64,000 nucleotides of DNA from Comamonas resistens. Its GTDB lineage: Bacteria > Pseudomonadota > Gammaproteobacteria > Burkholderiales > Burkholderiaceae_C. The notes under the pieces were generated by a model that worked only from the letters and a program-made list of their open reading frames with translations, ran no database searches and was not told where the DNA came from. Numbering within the stretch: position 1 is the first letter of the stretch; each line of letters opens with the position of its first letter. The position numbers were made by a program, and so were the translations under genes. Positions 1 to 7,917 of the stretch are shown piece by piece. Where the stretch lies: contig NZ_CP125947.1 in NCBI RefSeq assembly GCF_030064165.1, forward strand, positions 3,286,001-3,350,000, read 5' to 3'.

Positions 1-229
1 CTGCCATCCGAACAGACGACAGCCAAAGCGGCACCTTCACCTGCCAACCAGGGCTTGCTTATGGCTCCTGAGTGCGTTGCGGGAGAACCAACGTTCTCTG
101 CCCTGGCTACAGGCCTCAACCCCTGACAGCTCCTGAAGCAGCTCGATGCGACAAGCCATTCCATTGCGCTATCAAAGTCATACCCTTTAGGTCATGATGT
201 CGAGACTGTACGTTCTCAGCACACCAAAA

Positions 230-251
230 TTGTCTACAGTTTTGTATACAA
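230..251. promoter_or_regulatory. Tandem GntR/FadR-like operator candidate
   Basis: TTGTATACAA at 242-251 is a perfect 10-bp palindrome. A close relative, TTGTCTACAG, lies exactly 12 bp upstream at 230-239. The TNGTNNNACNA pattern is the type bound by FadR-subfamily GntR regulators (family knowledge). Which gene it would control cannot be seen, so the assignment is an inference. Confidence 0.3.
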
Positions 252-273
252 AGTGCTGACAAGAACCTTCCCA

Positions 274-296
274 AGGGAAAACCCATGGTTTTCCCT
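274..296. repeat. Perfect 10-bp inverted repeat
   Basis: AGGGAAAACC at 274-283 is followed by a 3-base spacer and its exact complement at 287-296, centred on CCATGG. No T-run follows on either strand, so it does not look like a terminator. It could be a protein-binding site lying next to the TTGTATACAA pair. Confidence 0.4.
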
Positions 297-507
297 GAAT
301 TCCAGACAGTCAATCAGGCGAATTCCCTTGGCAAAGGCGTCTAGGAGAGGGCAAAAGTCCGTGCCCCCAACCGACGCCAGCCGGCACCAGGGGCTATATC
401 ACAGTAAAAATCTTGGCTATTGCAGAGATTTGCACCGCCAGTCACCGGCACTGCTCAGGCCAACTGCATGAAGGACTGCCATCGAACAGGCTGCCGTCCC
501 GCCTGTC

Positions 508-1047
508 TCAATCCTCTTCAGATGCGGCAATCCCCGGAAACAGAACATCTGTAAAGCCAAACTGGGCGAAATCACGCATGCGCATGGGGTAAAGCTTGCC
601 CCAGAGATGATCACACTCATGCTGGACCACGCGTGCATGAAACCCCTCTACTGTGCGATCGATGGCATCCCCATAAACATCGAAACCGGTGTAGCGCACC
701 TTGTTCCAGCGCGGAACCATGCCACGCATGCCCGGCACGGAAAGACAGCCTTCCCAATCCAGCTGCTCCTCATCTCCAATAGGGGTGATGACAGGATTGA
801 TGAGCACTGTACGAGGTACCACCGGAGCTTCGGGATACCTAGGGTTCACTTGACCGGAGCCAAAAACCACCATCTGCAGATCTTCTCCAATCTGGGGCGC
901 AGCCAGGCCTGCGCCATTTGCCGCATGCATGGTGTCGAGCAAGTCCTTGAGCAACAGATGCAGTACATCCGTATCGAACTCGGTCACCGGCTTGGCTGTG
1001 CGCAGCAAACGGGGATCACCCATCTTCAAAATTGTGCGAATCGTCAT
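508..1047 (-). CDS. def: Peptide deformylase
   Basis: Removes the N-terminal formyl group from nascent proteins in the cytosol, using a bound metal ion. The 179-residue product carries all three family motifs in order: [10 protein letters not shown] at about residues 45-54, EGCLS at 99-103 (metal-binding Cys) and QHECDH at 142-147 (two metal-binding His and the catalytic Glu). The ATG at 1047 was chosen because M-T-I-R-T-I-L-K matches the normal N-terminus; an upstream in-frame start would add 32 unlikely residues. The gene stands alone. Many beta-proteobacteria carry more than one def, so this may be a second copy not linked to fmt. Confidence 0.93.
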   Translation of the reverse strand: MTIRTILKMGDPRLLRTAKPVTEFDTDVLHLLLKDLLDTMHAANGAGLAAPQIGEDLQMVVFGSGQVNPRYPEAPVVPRTVLINPVITPIGDEEQLDWEGCLSVPGMRGMVPRWNKVRYTGFDVYGDAIDRTVEGFHARVVQHECDHLWGKLYPMRMRDFAQFGFTDVLFPGIAASEED

Positions 1048-1237
1048 GGCGTTAATGATCAGCCTGCCCCAAGACTGCCCAGGCAACGGACTGATGCTCC
1101 TATATATATGAAAGAAAGATGCCGCCCCCTCAAGGGCAGACACATCTGAAAAGCATAGCGCGAGGCCAGCGACCTAGGCCGCAAGCAAGGTCTTGGCGCA
1201 ACTCCCGACAAATTTTCATGAAATTCTGGTGCGCTTC

Positions 1238-1265
1238 TTTTGAGGCTCGTTTTACAGCCTATAAT
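1238..1265 (+). promoter_or_regulatory. Promoter of the tRNA-Asn array
   Basis: A perfect TATAAT -10 box at 1260-1265 lies 11 bases ahead of the first tRNA, with a weaker TTTTGA -35 candidate at 1238-1243 (16-bp spacer). This is the only strong promoter seen for the four tandem tRNAs, so they are probably made as one transcript. Confidence 0.7.
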
Positions 1266-1276
1266 CTAGGTCTTCT

Positions 1277-1352
1277 TCCTCAATAGCTCAGTCGGTAGAG
1301 CGCCGGACTGTTAATCCGTAGGTCCCTGGTTCGAGCCCAGGTTGAGGAGCCA
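1277..1352 (+). tRNA. tRNA-Asn (GTT), copy 1
   Basis: A 76-base cloverleaf. The acceptor arm TCCTCAA pairs with TTGAGGA, the anticodon is GTT in ACTGTTAAT, the T loop reads GGTTCGAGCCC and CCA is encoded. It is the first of four identical copies at an exact 124-base period. Confidence 0.97.
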
Positions 1353-1400
1353 GAATTCAAACGCCTTGCAATCGTTCAAGGCATTGTCAAACCGACATCT

Positions 1401-1476
1401 TCCTCAATAGCTCAGTCGGTAGAGCGCCGGACTGTTAATCCGTAGGTCCCTGGTTCGAGCCCAGGTTGAGGAGCCA
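1401..1476 (+). tRNA. tRNA-Asn (GTT), copy 2
   Basis: Identical in all 76 bases to copy 1, with encoded CCA. The 48-base spacer before it can form a small GCCTTG/CAAGGC hairpin, which may help processing of the joint transcript. Confidence 0.97.
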
Positions 1477-1524
1477 AAATTCAAACGCCTTGCAATCGTT
1501 CAAGGCATTGTCAAACCGACATCT

Positions 1525-1600
1525 TCCTCAATAGCTCAGTCGGTAGAGCGCCGGACTGTTAATCCGTAGGTCCCTGGTTCGAGCCCAGGTTGAGGAGCCA
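1525..1600 (+). tRNA. tRNA-Asn (GTT), copy 3
   Basis: Identical in all 76 bases to copies 1 and 2, with encoded CCA and the same 124-base period. The preceding spacer keeps the GCCTTG/CAAGGC hairpin. Confidence 0.97.
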
Positions 1601-1648
1601 GAATTCAAACGCCTTGCAATCGCTCAAGGCACTGTCAAACCGACATCT

Positions 1649-1724
1649 TCCTCAATAGCTCAGTCGGTAGAGCGCCGGACTGTTAATCCGTAGGTCCCTG
1701 GTTCGAGCCCAGGTTGAGGAGCCA
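1649..1724 (+). tRNA. tRNA-Asn (GTT), copy 4
   Basis: Identical in all 76 bases to the other copies. The spacer before it differs from the others at two positions (CGCTCAAGGCACTG instead of CGTTCAAGGCATTG). A terminator follows directly. Confidence 0.97.
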
Positions 1725-1728
1725 AATA

Positions 1729-1760
1729 AAAGCCCACATGCAATGCATGCGGGCTTTTTC
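1729..1760 (+). terminator. Terminator of the tRNA-Asn array
   Basis: AGCCCACATGC and GCATGCGGGCT form a stem just after the last tRNA, followed by TTTTTCTTTTTC. It closes the array transcript. Confidence 0.85.
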
Positions 1761-1774
1761 TTTTTCAGCAGCCA

Positions 1775-2092
1775 TCACGCAGCTCGCACCACCCCCACGG
1801 CAGGGGACACCTGAGGAGCATCCATCACAACAGGCTTGGCGGCCGTGATGTGTGACGTCGCAGAATAGCGATGAGGCACCTCCGGCACATGGTGCTGATC
1901 ACCAGCCTCCCACAGCCGCAACTCTTCTTCGAGCCTGGCTGCCCGCTCGGCATACATCTGCGCCGATGACTGGTAATACTCGGCCGCGATGGAATGCTCA
2001 AGCACAGCCATACGGGCCTCCTGCAAATAAGCCCTCGTACGGCGGATGTACCGGGGCTCAGAGAAACCAAAGCTGAAAAACTTAAAAGCCAT
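1775..2092 (-). CDS. Small protein of unknown function
   Basis: A 105-residue product that I do not recognise. It opens M-A-F-K-F-F-S-F and has a Glu/Arg/Ala-rich helical middle (about residues 25-60, Y-A-E-R-A-A-R-L-E-E-E-L), then a Pro/Val/Ala-rich tail. The start at 2092 was chosen because GAGGAGGCGG lies immediately upstream. An ORF beginning further out (2314) adds 74 residues without a better binding site. There is no signal peptide or membrane segment. It converges on the tRNA array and diverges from aat. Confidence 0.6.
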   Translation of the reverse strand: MAFKFFSFGFSEPRYIRRTRAYLQEARMAVLEHSIAAEYYQSSAQMYAERAARLEEELRLWEAGDQHHVPEVPHRYSATSHITAAKPVVMDAPQVSPAVGVVRAA

Positions 2093-2316
2093 TTCCGCCT
2101 CCTCTGCCTGCAGCGCACACAGCCATTGCATGCATCCCGCAGTCAACAAACCCAACTTAACCCAGTCTACCCCTGGCTCTTGTCCCACGAAAAGAGTTCG
2201 GCGCGTAGGAGTTCTACTCACCTCAATGACCCATTGGTGAAATACCCCAGCACAGCTCTCTTGCCATGGCCCAAAGCTGTGCAAGACTGAGAGGCATTCA
2301 CGCTTTCCACTCATTC

Positions 2317-3105
2317 ATGACACACGCCCTGCCCTGGCTGCTGCCCGCACAGGAATTTCCACCTATCGATACCACCTGGAGCGACCGTGACCCGATCCCC
2401 GGCCTGCTCGCAGCCGGCAACACCCTGGATGCAGCACACCTGCGCCGCGCCTACAGCCAGGGGATATTTCCCTGGTTCAGCGAAGGCCAGCCTGTTCTGT
2501 GGTGGTCACCCAATCCCCGCATGGTGCTTCACCCGCAGGAGTTTCGCCTGCGCCGCAGTCTGCGCAAGACATTGCAGAAATTCAGAGACACCCGAGGCTG
2601 CGAAATCCGCATCGACAGCGCTTTTTCCACGGTGATGCAGCACTGCGCCCAAACCCCTCGGGAAGGCCAGAGCGGCACCTGGATCGTGCAAAGCATTGTG
2701 GATGCATACAGTGAACTGCACCGCCAAGGAGCAGCGCATAGCGTCGAAACCTGGATCGACGACAAGCTGGTCGGAGGTCTGTACTGCGTGGCCCTGGGTC
2801 GCGCCGTGTTCGGCGAGTCCATGTTTTCACTGCAAAGCGATGCCTCCAAGATTGCCCTGTCGGCATTGGTTGCCATGTGCCGTGCTCAGGATGTGCCTCA
2901 GATCGACTGTCAGCAAGCCACCGCTCACCTCTCCTTCATGGGAGGGCGCGAAATAGCTCGCTCGGAATTCGCCGAGATTGTCGAGCAACAGCATAGGCGC
3001 GCCGATATGCAATGGCAGTTCACCTCCGTATACTGGGATCAGTTGCTGGGGCCGCAAACAGATACCCAGCAGACTCACGTTCCATTGCCAGCTGCCCCGG
3101 CCTGA
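2317..3105 (+). CDS. aat: Leucyl/phenylalanyl-tRNA--protein transferase
   Basis: Attaches Leu or Phe from charged tRNA to proteins with N-terminal Lys or Arg, marking them for ClpAP via ClpS (N-degron pathway). The 262-residue product has the family blocks [18 protein letters not shown] and [10 protein letters not shown] near the N-terminus, and [11 protein letters not shown] with G-E-S-M-F-S in the middle. The start at 2317 gives the usual M-x-x-x-L-P-W-L beginning. Two bases separate its stop from bpt, so the two N-degron enzymes form one operon. Confidence 0.93.
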   Translation: MTHALPWLLPAQEFPPIDTTWSDRDPIPGLLAAGNTLDAAHLRRAYSQGIFPWFSEGQPVLWWSPNPRMVLHPQEFRLRRSLRKTLQKFRDTRGCEIRIDSAFSTVMQHCAQTPREGQSGTWIVQSIVDAYSELHRQGAAHSVETWIDDKLVGGLYCVALGRAVFGESMFSLQSDASKIALSALVAMCRAQDVPQIDCQQATAHLSFMGGREIARSEFAEIVEQQHRRADMQWQFTSVYWDQLLGPQTDTQQTHVPLPAAPA

Positions 3106-3107
3106 AC

Positions 3108-3863
3108 ATGACGCACCCGAACGAACTCCCCTTGCAGGCCCTGCAGTTCTATGCGACTGCAGCCTACCCTTGCAGCTATCTGCCCGGACGACTGGCACGC
3201 TCCCAGGTCGCAACCCCCAGCCACCTCATTCAAAACCCCGCCTACTCGGAGTTGGTCAACCTCGGGTTTCGGCGCAGCGGCATGTTTACCTATAGGCCGT
3301 ATTGCGATGGCTGCCACGCCTGCATTCCTTTACGCATCCTCGCCGCCGAATTCCATCCCAATCGCAGCCAACGCCGCGCCGCCACCCAACACGCCGGCCT
3401 GATCGCATCCACACAGCGACTGCACTACTCGGACGAGCATTACCAACTTTATCTACGCTATCAGCAACATCGCCACAGCGGCGGCGGCATGGATCATGAC
3501 AGCGTCGACCAATACACCCAGTTTCTGCTGCAAAGCCGCGTCAATTCCCGGCTGGTCGAATTTCGTGAGCCAACGACAGATGGGCAGCCCGGTACGCTCA
3601 AAATGCTATCGATTCTGGACGTGCTGGAAGACGGCCTCTCTGCGGTCTATACCTTCTACGACCCCGAAGACCACGCCAGCTACGGCACCTACAACGTGCT
3701 CTGGCAGATCAATCAAGCCCGCTCCATGAATCTGCCCTATGTATATCTGGGCTATTGGATCGCCGAGAGCCCGAAGATGAACTACAAGGCCAGTTTTCTG
3801 CCGCACGAAATCCGCTGCGGCGAGCGCTGGGAACGCGTGGACCAACAAAGCCGCAAACGCTAG
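3108..3863 (+). CDS. bpt: Aspartate/glutamate leucyltransferase
   Basis: Bacterial Bpt-type transferase that adds Leu to proteins with N-terminal Asp or Glu, completing the N-end rule with the upstream aat. The 251-residue product starts [10 protein letters not shown] and contains [11 protein letters not shown] near the N-terminus, then G-F-R-R-S-G and [11 protein letters not shown], the Cys-rich block typical of arginyl/leucyl transferases. C-terminal blocks include Y-L-G-Y-W-I and [10 protein letters not shown]. The start at 3108 sits 2 bases after the aat stop; an overlapping start at 3012 would run deep into aat and is unlikely. Confidence 0.92.
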   Translation: MTHPNELPLQALQFYATAAYPCSYLPGRLARSQVATPSHLIQNPAYSELVNLGFRRSGMFTYRPYCDGCHACIPLRILAAEFHPNRSQRRAATQHAGLIASTQRLHYSDEHYQLYLRYQQHRHSGGGMDHDSVDQYTQFLLQSRVNSRLVEFREPTTDGQPGTLKMLSILDVLEDGLSAVYTFYDPEDHASYGTYNVLWQINQARSMNLPYVYLGYWIAESPKMNYKASFLPHEIRCGERWERVDQQSRKR

Positions 3864-3978
3864 CAATATTGCAGCAACTCGTCTCGATATCCATCGTATG
3901 CAGATATGAGCAGATGACATGGCTGCATAGCGATTGCTGCCGCTAGAATGCCCTCATCCCGCAACGTATTTCCACCGT

Positions 3979-4809
3979 ATGAAAAAAGACGACCTCTCGG
4001 CCTCCGCAAAGCCTAGCGTCCAGGTTCTGGAACGCATGTTCACGTTGATTGACGTGCTGGCATCGCGCGAGGAAGCGGTTTCTTTGAAGGAAATCAGCGA
4101 ACGCACGGGCCTGCACCCCTCCACGACCCACCGCATCCTCAACGACCTGGCTCTGGGCCGTTTTGTGGATCGCCCCGAATCGGGCAGCTACCGACTGGGC
4201 ATGCGCTTCCTGGAATTGGGCAATCTGGTCAAGGCCCGCCTGAACGTGCGCGAGGTTGCACTTCCACCCATGCGCCAGCTCTATAAGCTGATTCAACAGC
4301 CCGTCAGCCTGTCTGTGCGCCAGGGCGATGAAATCGTTTATGTAGAGCGAGCCTATAGCGAGCGCTCGGGCATGCAGGTGGTGCGCGCCATTGGCGGCCA
4401 TGCCCCCTTGCACCTGACCTCCAATGGCAAGCTGTTTCTGGCTGCCGATGATTCGCAGCAAGTGCGCGCCTACGCCACCCGCACCGGCCTTCCCGGCAAG
4501 ACACACTTCAGCATCACCCAGCTTGGCGAGCTGGAACATGAACTGGAAAAAGTGCGCCGATACGGCATTGCCCGTGACAACGAAGAACTGGAGTTGGGTG
4601 TGCGCTGCATGGCCGCAGGCATTCATGACGACCAGAACAAGCTGATTGCAGGCCTGTCCATCTCTGCGCCTGCAGATCGCCTCGATGAAAGCTGGGCGCC
4701 CAAGCTGCAAGCCACCGTCCAGGAAATCTCGGAGGCCTTGGGTTACAGCCGCCAGCGCCCAAGCGCCTCAACAGCATCCCCCTACAGCCGCAGCCAGCAT
4801 CAGGACTGA
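3979..4809 (+). CDS. IclR-family transcriptional regulator
   Basis: A 276-residue DNA-binding regulator. The N-terminal winged helix-turn-helix spans about residues 14-75 (V-S-L-K-E-I-S-E-R-T-G-L-H-P-S-T-T-H-R-I-L). The IclR effector-binding domain follows, with G-G-H-A-P-L-H-L-T-S-N-G-K and the C-terminal R-G-Y/R-Y-G-I-A-R-D-N-E-E-L-E-L-G-V-R-C block. The effector cannot be told from the sequence. No catabolic operon adjoins it, which is unusual for the family and leaves its target open. The ATG at 3979 was preferred over 3934 because M-K-K-D-D-L is a typical short lead into the helix-turn-helix. Confidence 0.88.
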   Translation: MKKDDLSASAKPSVQVLERMFTLIDVLASREEAVSLKEISERTGLHPSTTHRILNDLALGRFVDRPESGSYRLGMRFLELGNLVKARLNVREVALPPMRQLYKLIQQPVSLSVRQGDEIVYVERAYSERSGMQVVRAIGGHAPLHLTSNGKLFLAADDSQQVRAYATRTGLPGKTHFSITQLGELEHELEKVRRYGIARDNEELELGVRCMAAGIHDDQNKLIAGLSISAPADRLDESWAPKLQATVQEISEALGYSRQRPSASTASPYSRSQHQD

Positions 4810-4866
4810 TAGTATTTCTATAGCGCACAGCGCTTACCCAACAAGAATTTCAACCCAATTTGATAT

Positions 4867-4894
4867 AAAAAAGCCACCCAAAGGTGGCTTTTTT
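4867..4894. terminator. Bidirectional terminator
   Basis: AAAAAAGCCACC, a 4-base loop and GGTGGCTTTTTT form a perfect stem with T-runs on both strands. It lies between the converging IclR gene and pbpG and can serve both. Confidence 0.9.
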
Positions 4895-4908
4895 GCGGCA
4901 ATCTGAAA

Positions 4909-6159
4909 TCAACCGCGAATACGCTGGGCGATGGTGGTGCTGGCTGTCGGCCCCATGGCTTCCACCCAGTGGCGCACACGCTCCGCATCGGCCAAACGAC
5001 TGAATTTACCGGCCGAGTCCAGGAAGACCATGATGAGCTTGCGACCGGAGACCTGGGCCTGCATCACCAGGCAGCGCCCGGCTTCTGAAATATAGCCAGT
5101 CTTTTGCAGACCGATATCCCAGTTGTCGCTCTTGACTAGGCGGTTGGTATTGTTGAACTGCAGCGTACGGCGGCCCACGGCCACTTCATAACCGGGTGAA
5201 GTGGAATATTCACGCATCAAAGGCTCGCCATGGGCAACACCGACCAGCAAGGCCAGATCACGGGCACTGGACTGATTGCTGCTGGACAGACCGGTTGGCT
5301 CCACATAGCGCGTATCCTTCATGCCCAGCTGCCGCGCCTTGGCGTTCATCTGCTGCACGAACTGAGCCAGACCGCCTGGATATGTACGGCCCAGCGCGTG
5401 GGCTGCACGGTTCTCACTCGACATCAGGGCCAGATGCATCATTTCGGAACGGCTCAGCGTCGTGCCCACGCGCAGGCGCGAGCTGCTGTGCTTTTCCGTA
5501 TCCACATCATCCTGGGTGATGGTGATCATCTCATCCATAGGCAAGCGTGCTTGCGCGATCAGCAGACCCGTCATCAGCTTGGTCAGCGATGCAATGGGCA
5601 ACACTGCCTGATCGTTCTTGCTCAACAGCACTTCATGCGTATCTTGATCGATCACATACGCCACGCTGGACTGCAGATCCAGAGGATCGCTCACCGAATG
5701 CAAGCCAGCCATCTGCCCGTAGGACAGGCGAGCAGGCTCGACAGGGGCCGCAATCGCTGCAGCCGCCAGCGCGGCACCACCAGCCGCTCCTGCACGCACC
5801 AGATGTTTTTTACCCGAGGAGCGCTCTGCTCGCTCAGCCTTGGCGATAGCCGTCTTGCTTCCGTGCTTGCCGGCCGCCGCCACACTGACCTTTTCGGCCT
5901 TGCCCCTGCCGGGCTTCTCAGCCTTTTCGGCCTTGGCAACCCGCCCAGCCTTGGCCGACTTGGCATCCGCTGCCACCTTGCCCTTGGCTACTGGCTCCTT
6001 GGCCGCAGCCTTCTTGGCAGAAGCCGCCGCAACCGGCTTTTTGACTTCTTTTTTACCCCCTGCAGCATGCGCTGCTGGAGCGGCCAGTACACAACTGAGA
6101 AGCGCCACAGACATCAGTTGAGGAAGCTTGGCAAGGCGGAAGGGAGTGAGCAGCTGCAT
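4909..6159 (-). CDS. pbpG: PBP7-type D-alanyl-D-alanine endopeptidase with Lys/Ala-rich linker
   Basis: Peptidase S11 penicillin-binding protein that cuts peptidoglycan cross-links in the periplasm. The product has 416 residues. A signal peptide ends near A-H-A (residue 32). Residues about 34-135 are almost all Lys, Ala, Glu and Gly. The catalytic domain has S-L-T-K at 191-194, S-E-N at 248-250 and K-T-G at 353-355. The blocks M-S-S-E-N-R-A-A-H-A-L and N-A-K-A-R-Q-L-G-M-K-D-T-R-Y-V-E-P-T-G-L match Escherichia coli PBP7 closely. That enzyme has about 310 residues, so the basic linker is the extra part. Confidence 0.9.
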   Translation of the reverse strand: MQLLTPFRLAKLPQLMSVALLSCVLAAPAAHAAGGKKEVKKPVAAASAKKAAAKEPVAKGKVAADAKSAKAGRVAKAEKAEKPGRGKAEKVSVAAAGKHGSKTAIAKAERAERSSGKKHLVRAGAAGGAALAAAAIAAPVEPARLSYGQMAGLHSVSDPLDLQSSVAYVIDQDTHEVLLSKNDQAVLPIASLTKLMTGLLIAQARLPMDEMITITQDDVDTEKHSSSRLRVGTTLSRSEMMHLALMSSENRAAHALGRTYPGGLAQFVQQMNAKARQLGMKDTRYVEPTGLSSSNQSSARDLALLVGVAHGEPLMREYSTSPGYEVAVGRRTLQFNNTNRLVKSDNWDIGLQKTGYISEAGRCLVMQAQVSGRKLIMVFLDSAGKFSRLADAERVRHWVEAMGPTASTTIAQRIRG

Positions 6160-6200
6160 GCGATACCCCAGACAACAAGATGTAATGATTTAATTCAATC

Positions 6201-6239
6201 AAAAAAGTTGTGAAGTGACAAGCACTTGCACAACTTTTT
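6201..6239 (-). terminator. Terminator after leuA (short form)
   Basis: On the minus strand, AAAAAGTTGTGCAAGTG pairs with CACTTCACAACTTTTTT around a CTTGT loop. It follows the leuA stop at 6272 by about 30 bases and separates leuA from pbpG. Confidence 0.85.
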
Positions 6240-6271
6240 CGATAATCTGAGTGAAATTATAAATCCTGTAC

Positions 6272-7810
6272 TCAACCTTGTGCAGCCACAATTTCCATAT
6301 TGCTGTGCAATTTGTTAAGAGCGCTCAGATATGCCTTGGCAGAAGCCACCACAATATCGGGGTCCGCCCCCACGCCATTGACCACGCGACCACTGCGCTG
6401 CAGGCGCACAGTGACCTCGCCCTGGCTCTCGGTGGATCCGCTGATCGCATTGACGGAGTACAGCACCATCTCGGCGCCGCTGCGGACTTCGGATTCAATC
6501 GCCTTGAACGAAGCATCCACCGGGCCATTGCCTTCAGAGCTCGCCTTGATCTCACGCCCTTCGTTGCTGAACACCACGGTGGCCTGCGGGCGCTCCCCGG
6601 TCTCGCTTTGCTGCGCCAGCGAAATGAACTGGAACTGATTCTCATGGTGCTGTGCACCCTCCACATTCACCAGCGCCAGGATGTCCTCGTCGAAAATCTC
6701 GCTCTTGCGGTCGGCCAGTTCTTTGAAGCGGGTGAAGGCCTGGTTGATGGCAGCCTCGCTGTCCAATTCCACGCCCAGCTCCTGCAAGCGCTGCTTGAAG
6801 GCATTGCGGCCGCTGAGTTTGCCCAGCACGATCTTGTTGGCGCTCCAGCCCACATCCTCTGCGCGCATGATTTCGTAGGTGTCACGCGCCTTGAGCACGC
6901 CATCCTGGTGAATGCCGGAAGCATGGGCAAAGGCATTGGCACCCACCACCGCCTTGTTGGGCTGCACCACAAAACCCGTGGTCTGGCTGACCATGCGGCT
7001 GGCGGCAACGATGTGCTGGGTGTCGATATTCACATCCAGGCCAAAATAATCCTTGCGGGTCTTGATGGCCATGACCACTTCTTCCAGCGAGCAATTGCCT
7101 GCACGCTCACCCAGACCGTTGATCGTGCACTCGATCTGGCGCGCGCCGCCAATCTTCACACCAGCGAGTGAATTGGCAACAGCCATGCCCAGGTCGTTGT
7201 GGCAATGCACGGACCAGACAGCCTTGTCGCTGTTGGGCACGCGCTCGCGCAGATTGCGAATGAATTCACCATACAGCTCGGGAATCGCATAGCCCACGGT
7301 GTCAGGCACGTTGATGGTGGTGGCACCTTCCTTGATGACGGCTTCGATCACGCGCGCCAGGAAATCGGGTTCGCTGCGGTAGCCGTCTTCGGCGCTGAAC
7401 TCGATGTCCTCGATCAGATTGCGGCCAAAGCGCACCGCCTGCTTGGCCTGCTCCAGCACCTGCTCGGGTGTCATGCGCAGCTTTTTCTCCATGTGCAGCG
7501 GGCTGGTAGCAATGAAGGTGTGAATACGCGCACGATTGGCATCCTTCAAAGCCTCTGCGGCGCGCGCGATATCCCGGTCATTGGCGCGCGAGAGCGAGCA
7601 CACCGTAGAGTCCTTGATGGCACGGGCAATCCCCTGAATGGATTCGAAGTCACCATTCGACGCTGCCGCAAAACCCGCCTCGATCACATCCACCTTCAGG
7701 CGTTCCAGCTGGCGCGCAATACGCAGCTTCTCGTCACGCGTCATGGAAGCTCCGGGCGATTGCTCGCCGTCGCGCAAAGTGGTGTCAAAAATAATGAGTT
7801 GGTCGGACAT
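6272..7810 (-). CDS. leuA: 2-isopropylmalate synthase, short (type 1) form
   Basis: Condenses acetyl-CoA with 2-oxoisovalerate, the first committed step of leucine synthesis. The 512-residue product has [16 protein letters not shown] at residues 8-23, the metal-binding [13 protein letters not shown] in the barrel, and a C-terminal LeuA allosteric dimerisation domain (about 395-512) for leucine feedback. The start at 7810 gives the standard [15 protein letters not shown]. It lies downstream of the longer leuA but is separated from it by a terminator, so it probably has its own promoter. Confidence 0.93.
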   Translation of the reverse strand: MSDQLIIFDTTLRDGEQSPGASMTRDEKLRIARQLERLKVDVIEAGFAAASNGDFESIQGIARAIKDSTVCSLSRANDRDIARAAEALKDANRARIHTFIATSPLHMEKKLRMTPEQVLEQAKQAVRFGRNLIEDIEFSAEDGYRSEPDFLARVIEAVIKEGATTINVPDTVGYAIPELYGEFIRNLRERVPNSDKAVWSVHCHNDLGMAVANSLAGVKIGGARQIECTINGLGERAGNCSLEEVVMAIKTRKDYFGLDVNIDTQHIVAASRMVSQTTGFVVQPNKAVVGANAFAHASGIHQDGVLKARDTYEIMRAEDVGWSANKIVLGKLSGRNAFKQRLQELGVELDSEAAINQAFTRFKELADRKSEIFDEDILALVNVEGAQHHENQFQFISLAQQSETGERPQATVVFSNEGREIKASSEGNGPVDASFKAIESEVRSGAEMVLYSVNAISGSTESQGEVTVRLQRSGRVVNGVGADPDIVVASAKAYLSALNKLHSNMEIVAAQG

Positions 7811-7871
7811 GGTGGGTCTCACTTAAGTTATGGCGCAGCTTATACGCCGTTTTAGTACAGGGATTACCGAT

Positions 7872-7906
7872 AAAAAAGCCGGAACGCTTTTGGCGGCTCC
7901 GGCTTT
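7872..7906 (-). terminator. Terminator after leuA (long form)
   Basis: On the minus strand, AAAGCCGGAGCC and GTTCCGGCTTTTTT form a GC-rich stem and a T-run directly behind the stop of the longer leuA. It would isolate the two leuA genes transcriptionally. Confidence 0.85.
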
Positions 7907-7917
7907 GGACACTAGCT

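Larger units (their letters stand above)
1..507. other. Stretch without a convincing gene
   Basis: About 500 bases with no ORF that looks like a real protein. The short ORFs on both strands have odd composition and no recognisable motif. A minus-strand frame is open from about 164 to the left edge and begins M-E-W-L-V-A-S-S, but it has no ribosome binding site or family resemblance, so I do not call it. The stretch does hold operator-like sequences at 230-296, listed separately. It probably contains the control region of a gene lying to the left of the window, though that gene cannot be seen. Confidence 0.5.

Noticed and set aside
1-164. Minus-strand frame open to the left edge from an ATG at 164
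   Set aside because: No ribosome site, odd composition (many Ser, Cys, Arg) and no family resemblance; could be chance.
607-1149. 180-residue ORF on the plus strand opposite def
   Set aside because: It is the mirror of a well-supported peptide deformylase and is rich in His, Cys and Arg, as antisense frames in GC-rich DNA are.
1277-1724. Regular direct repeats as a CRISPR array
   Set aside because: The repeated units are complete tRNA-Asn genes and the spacers are nearly identical, unlike CRISPR spacers.
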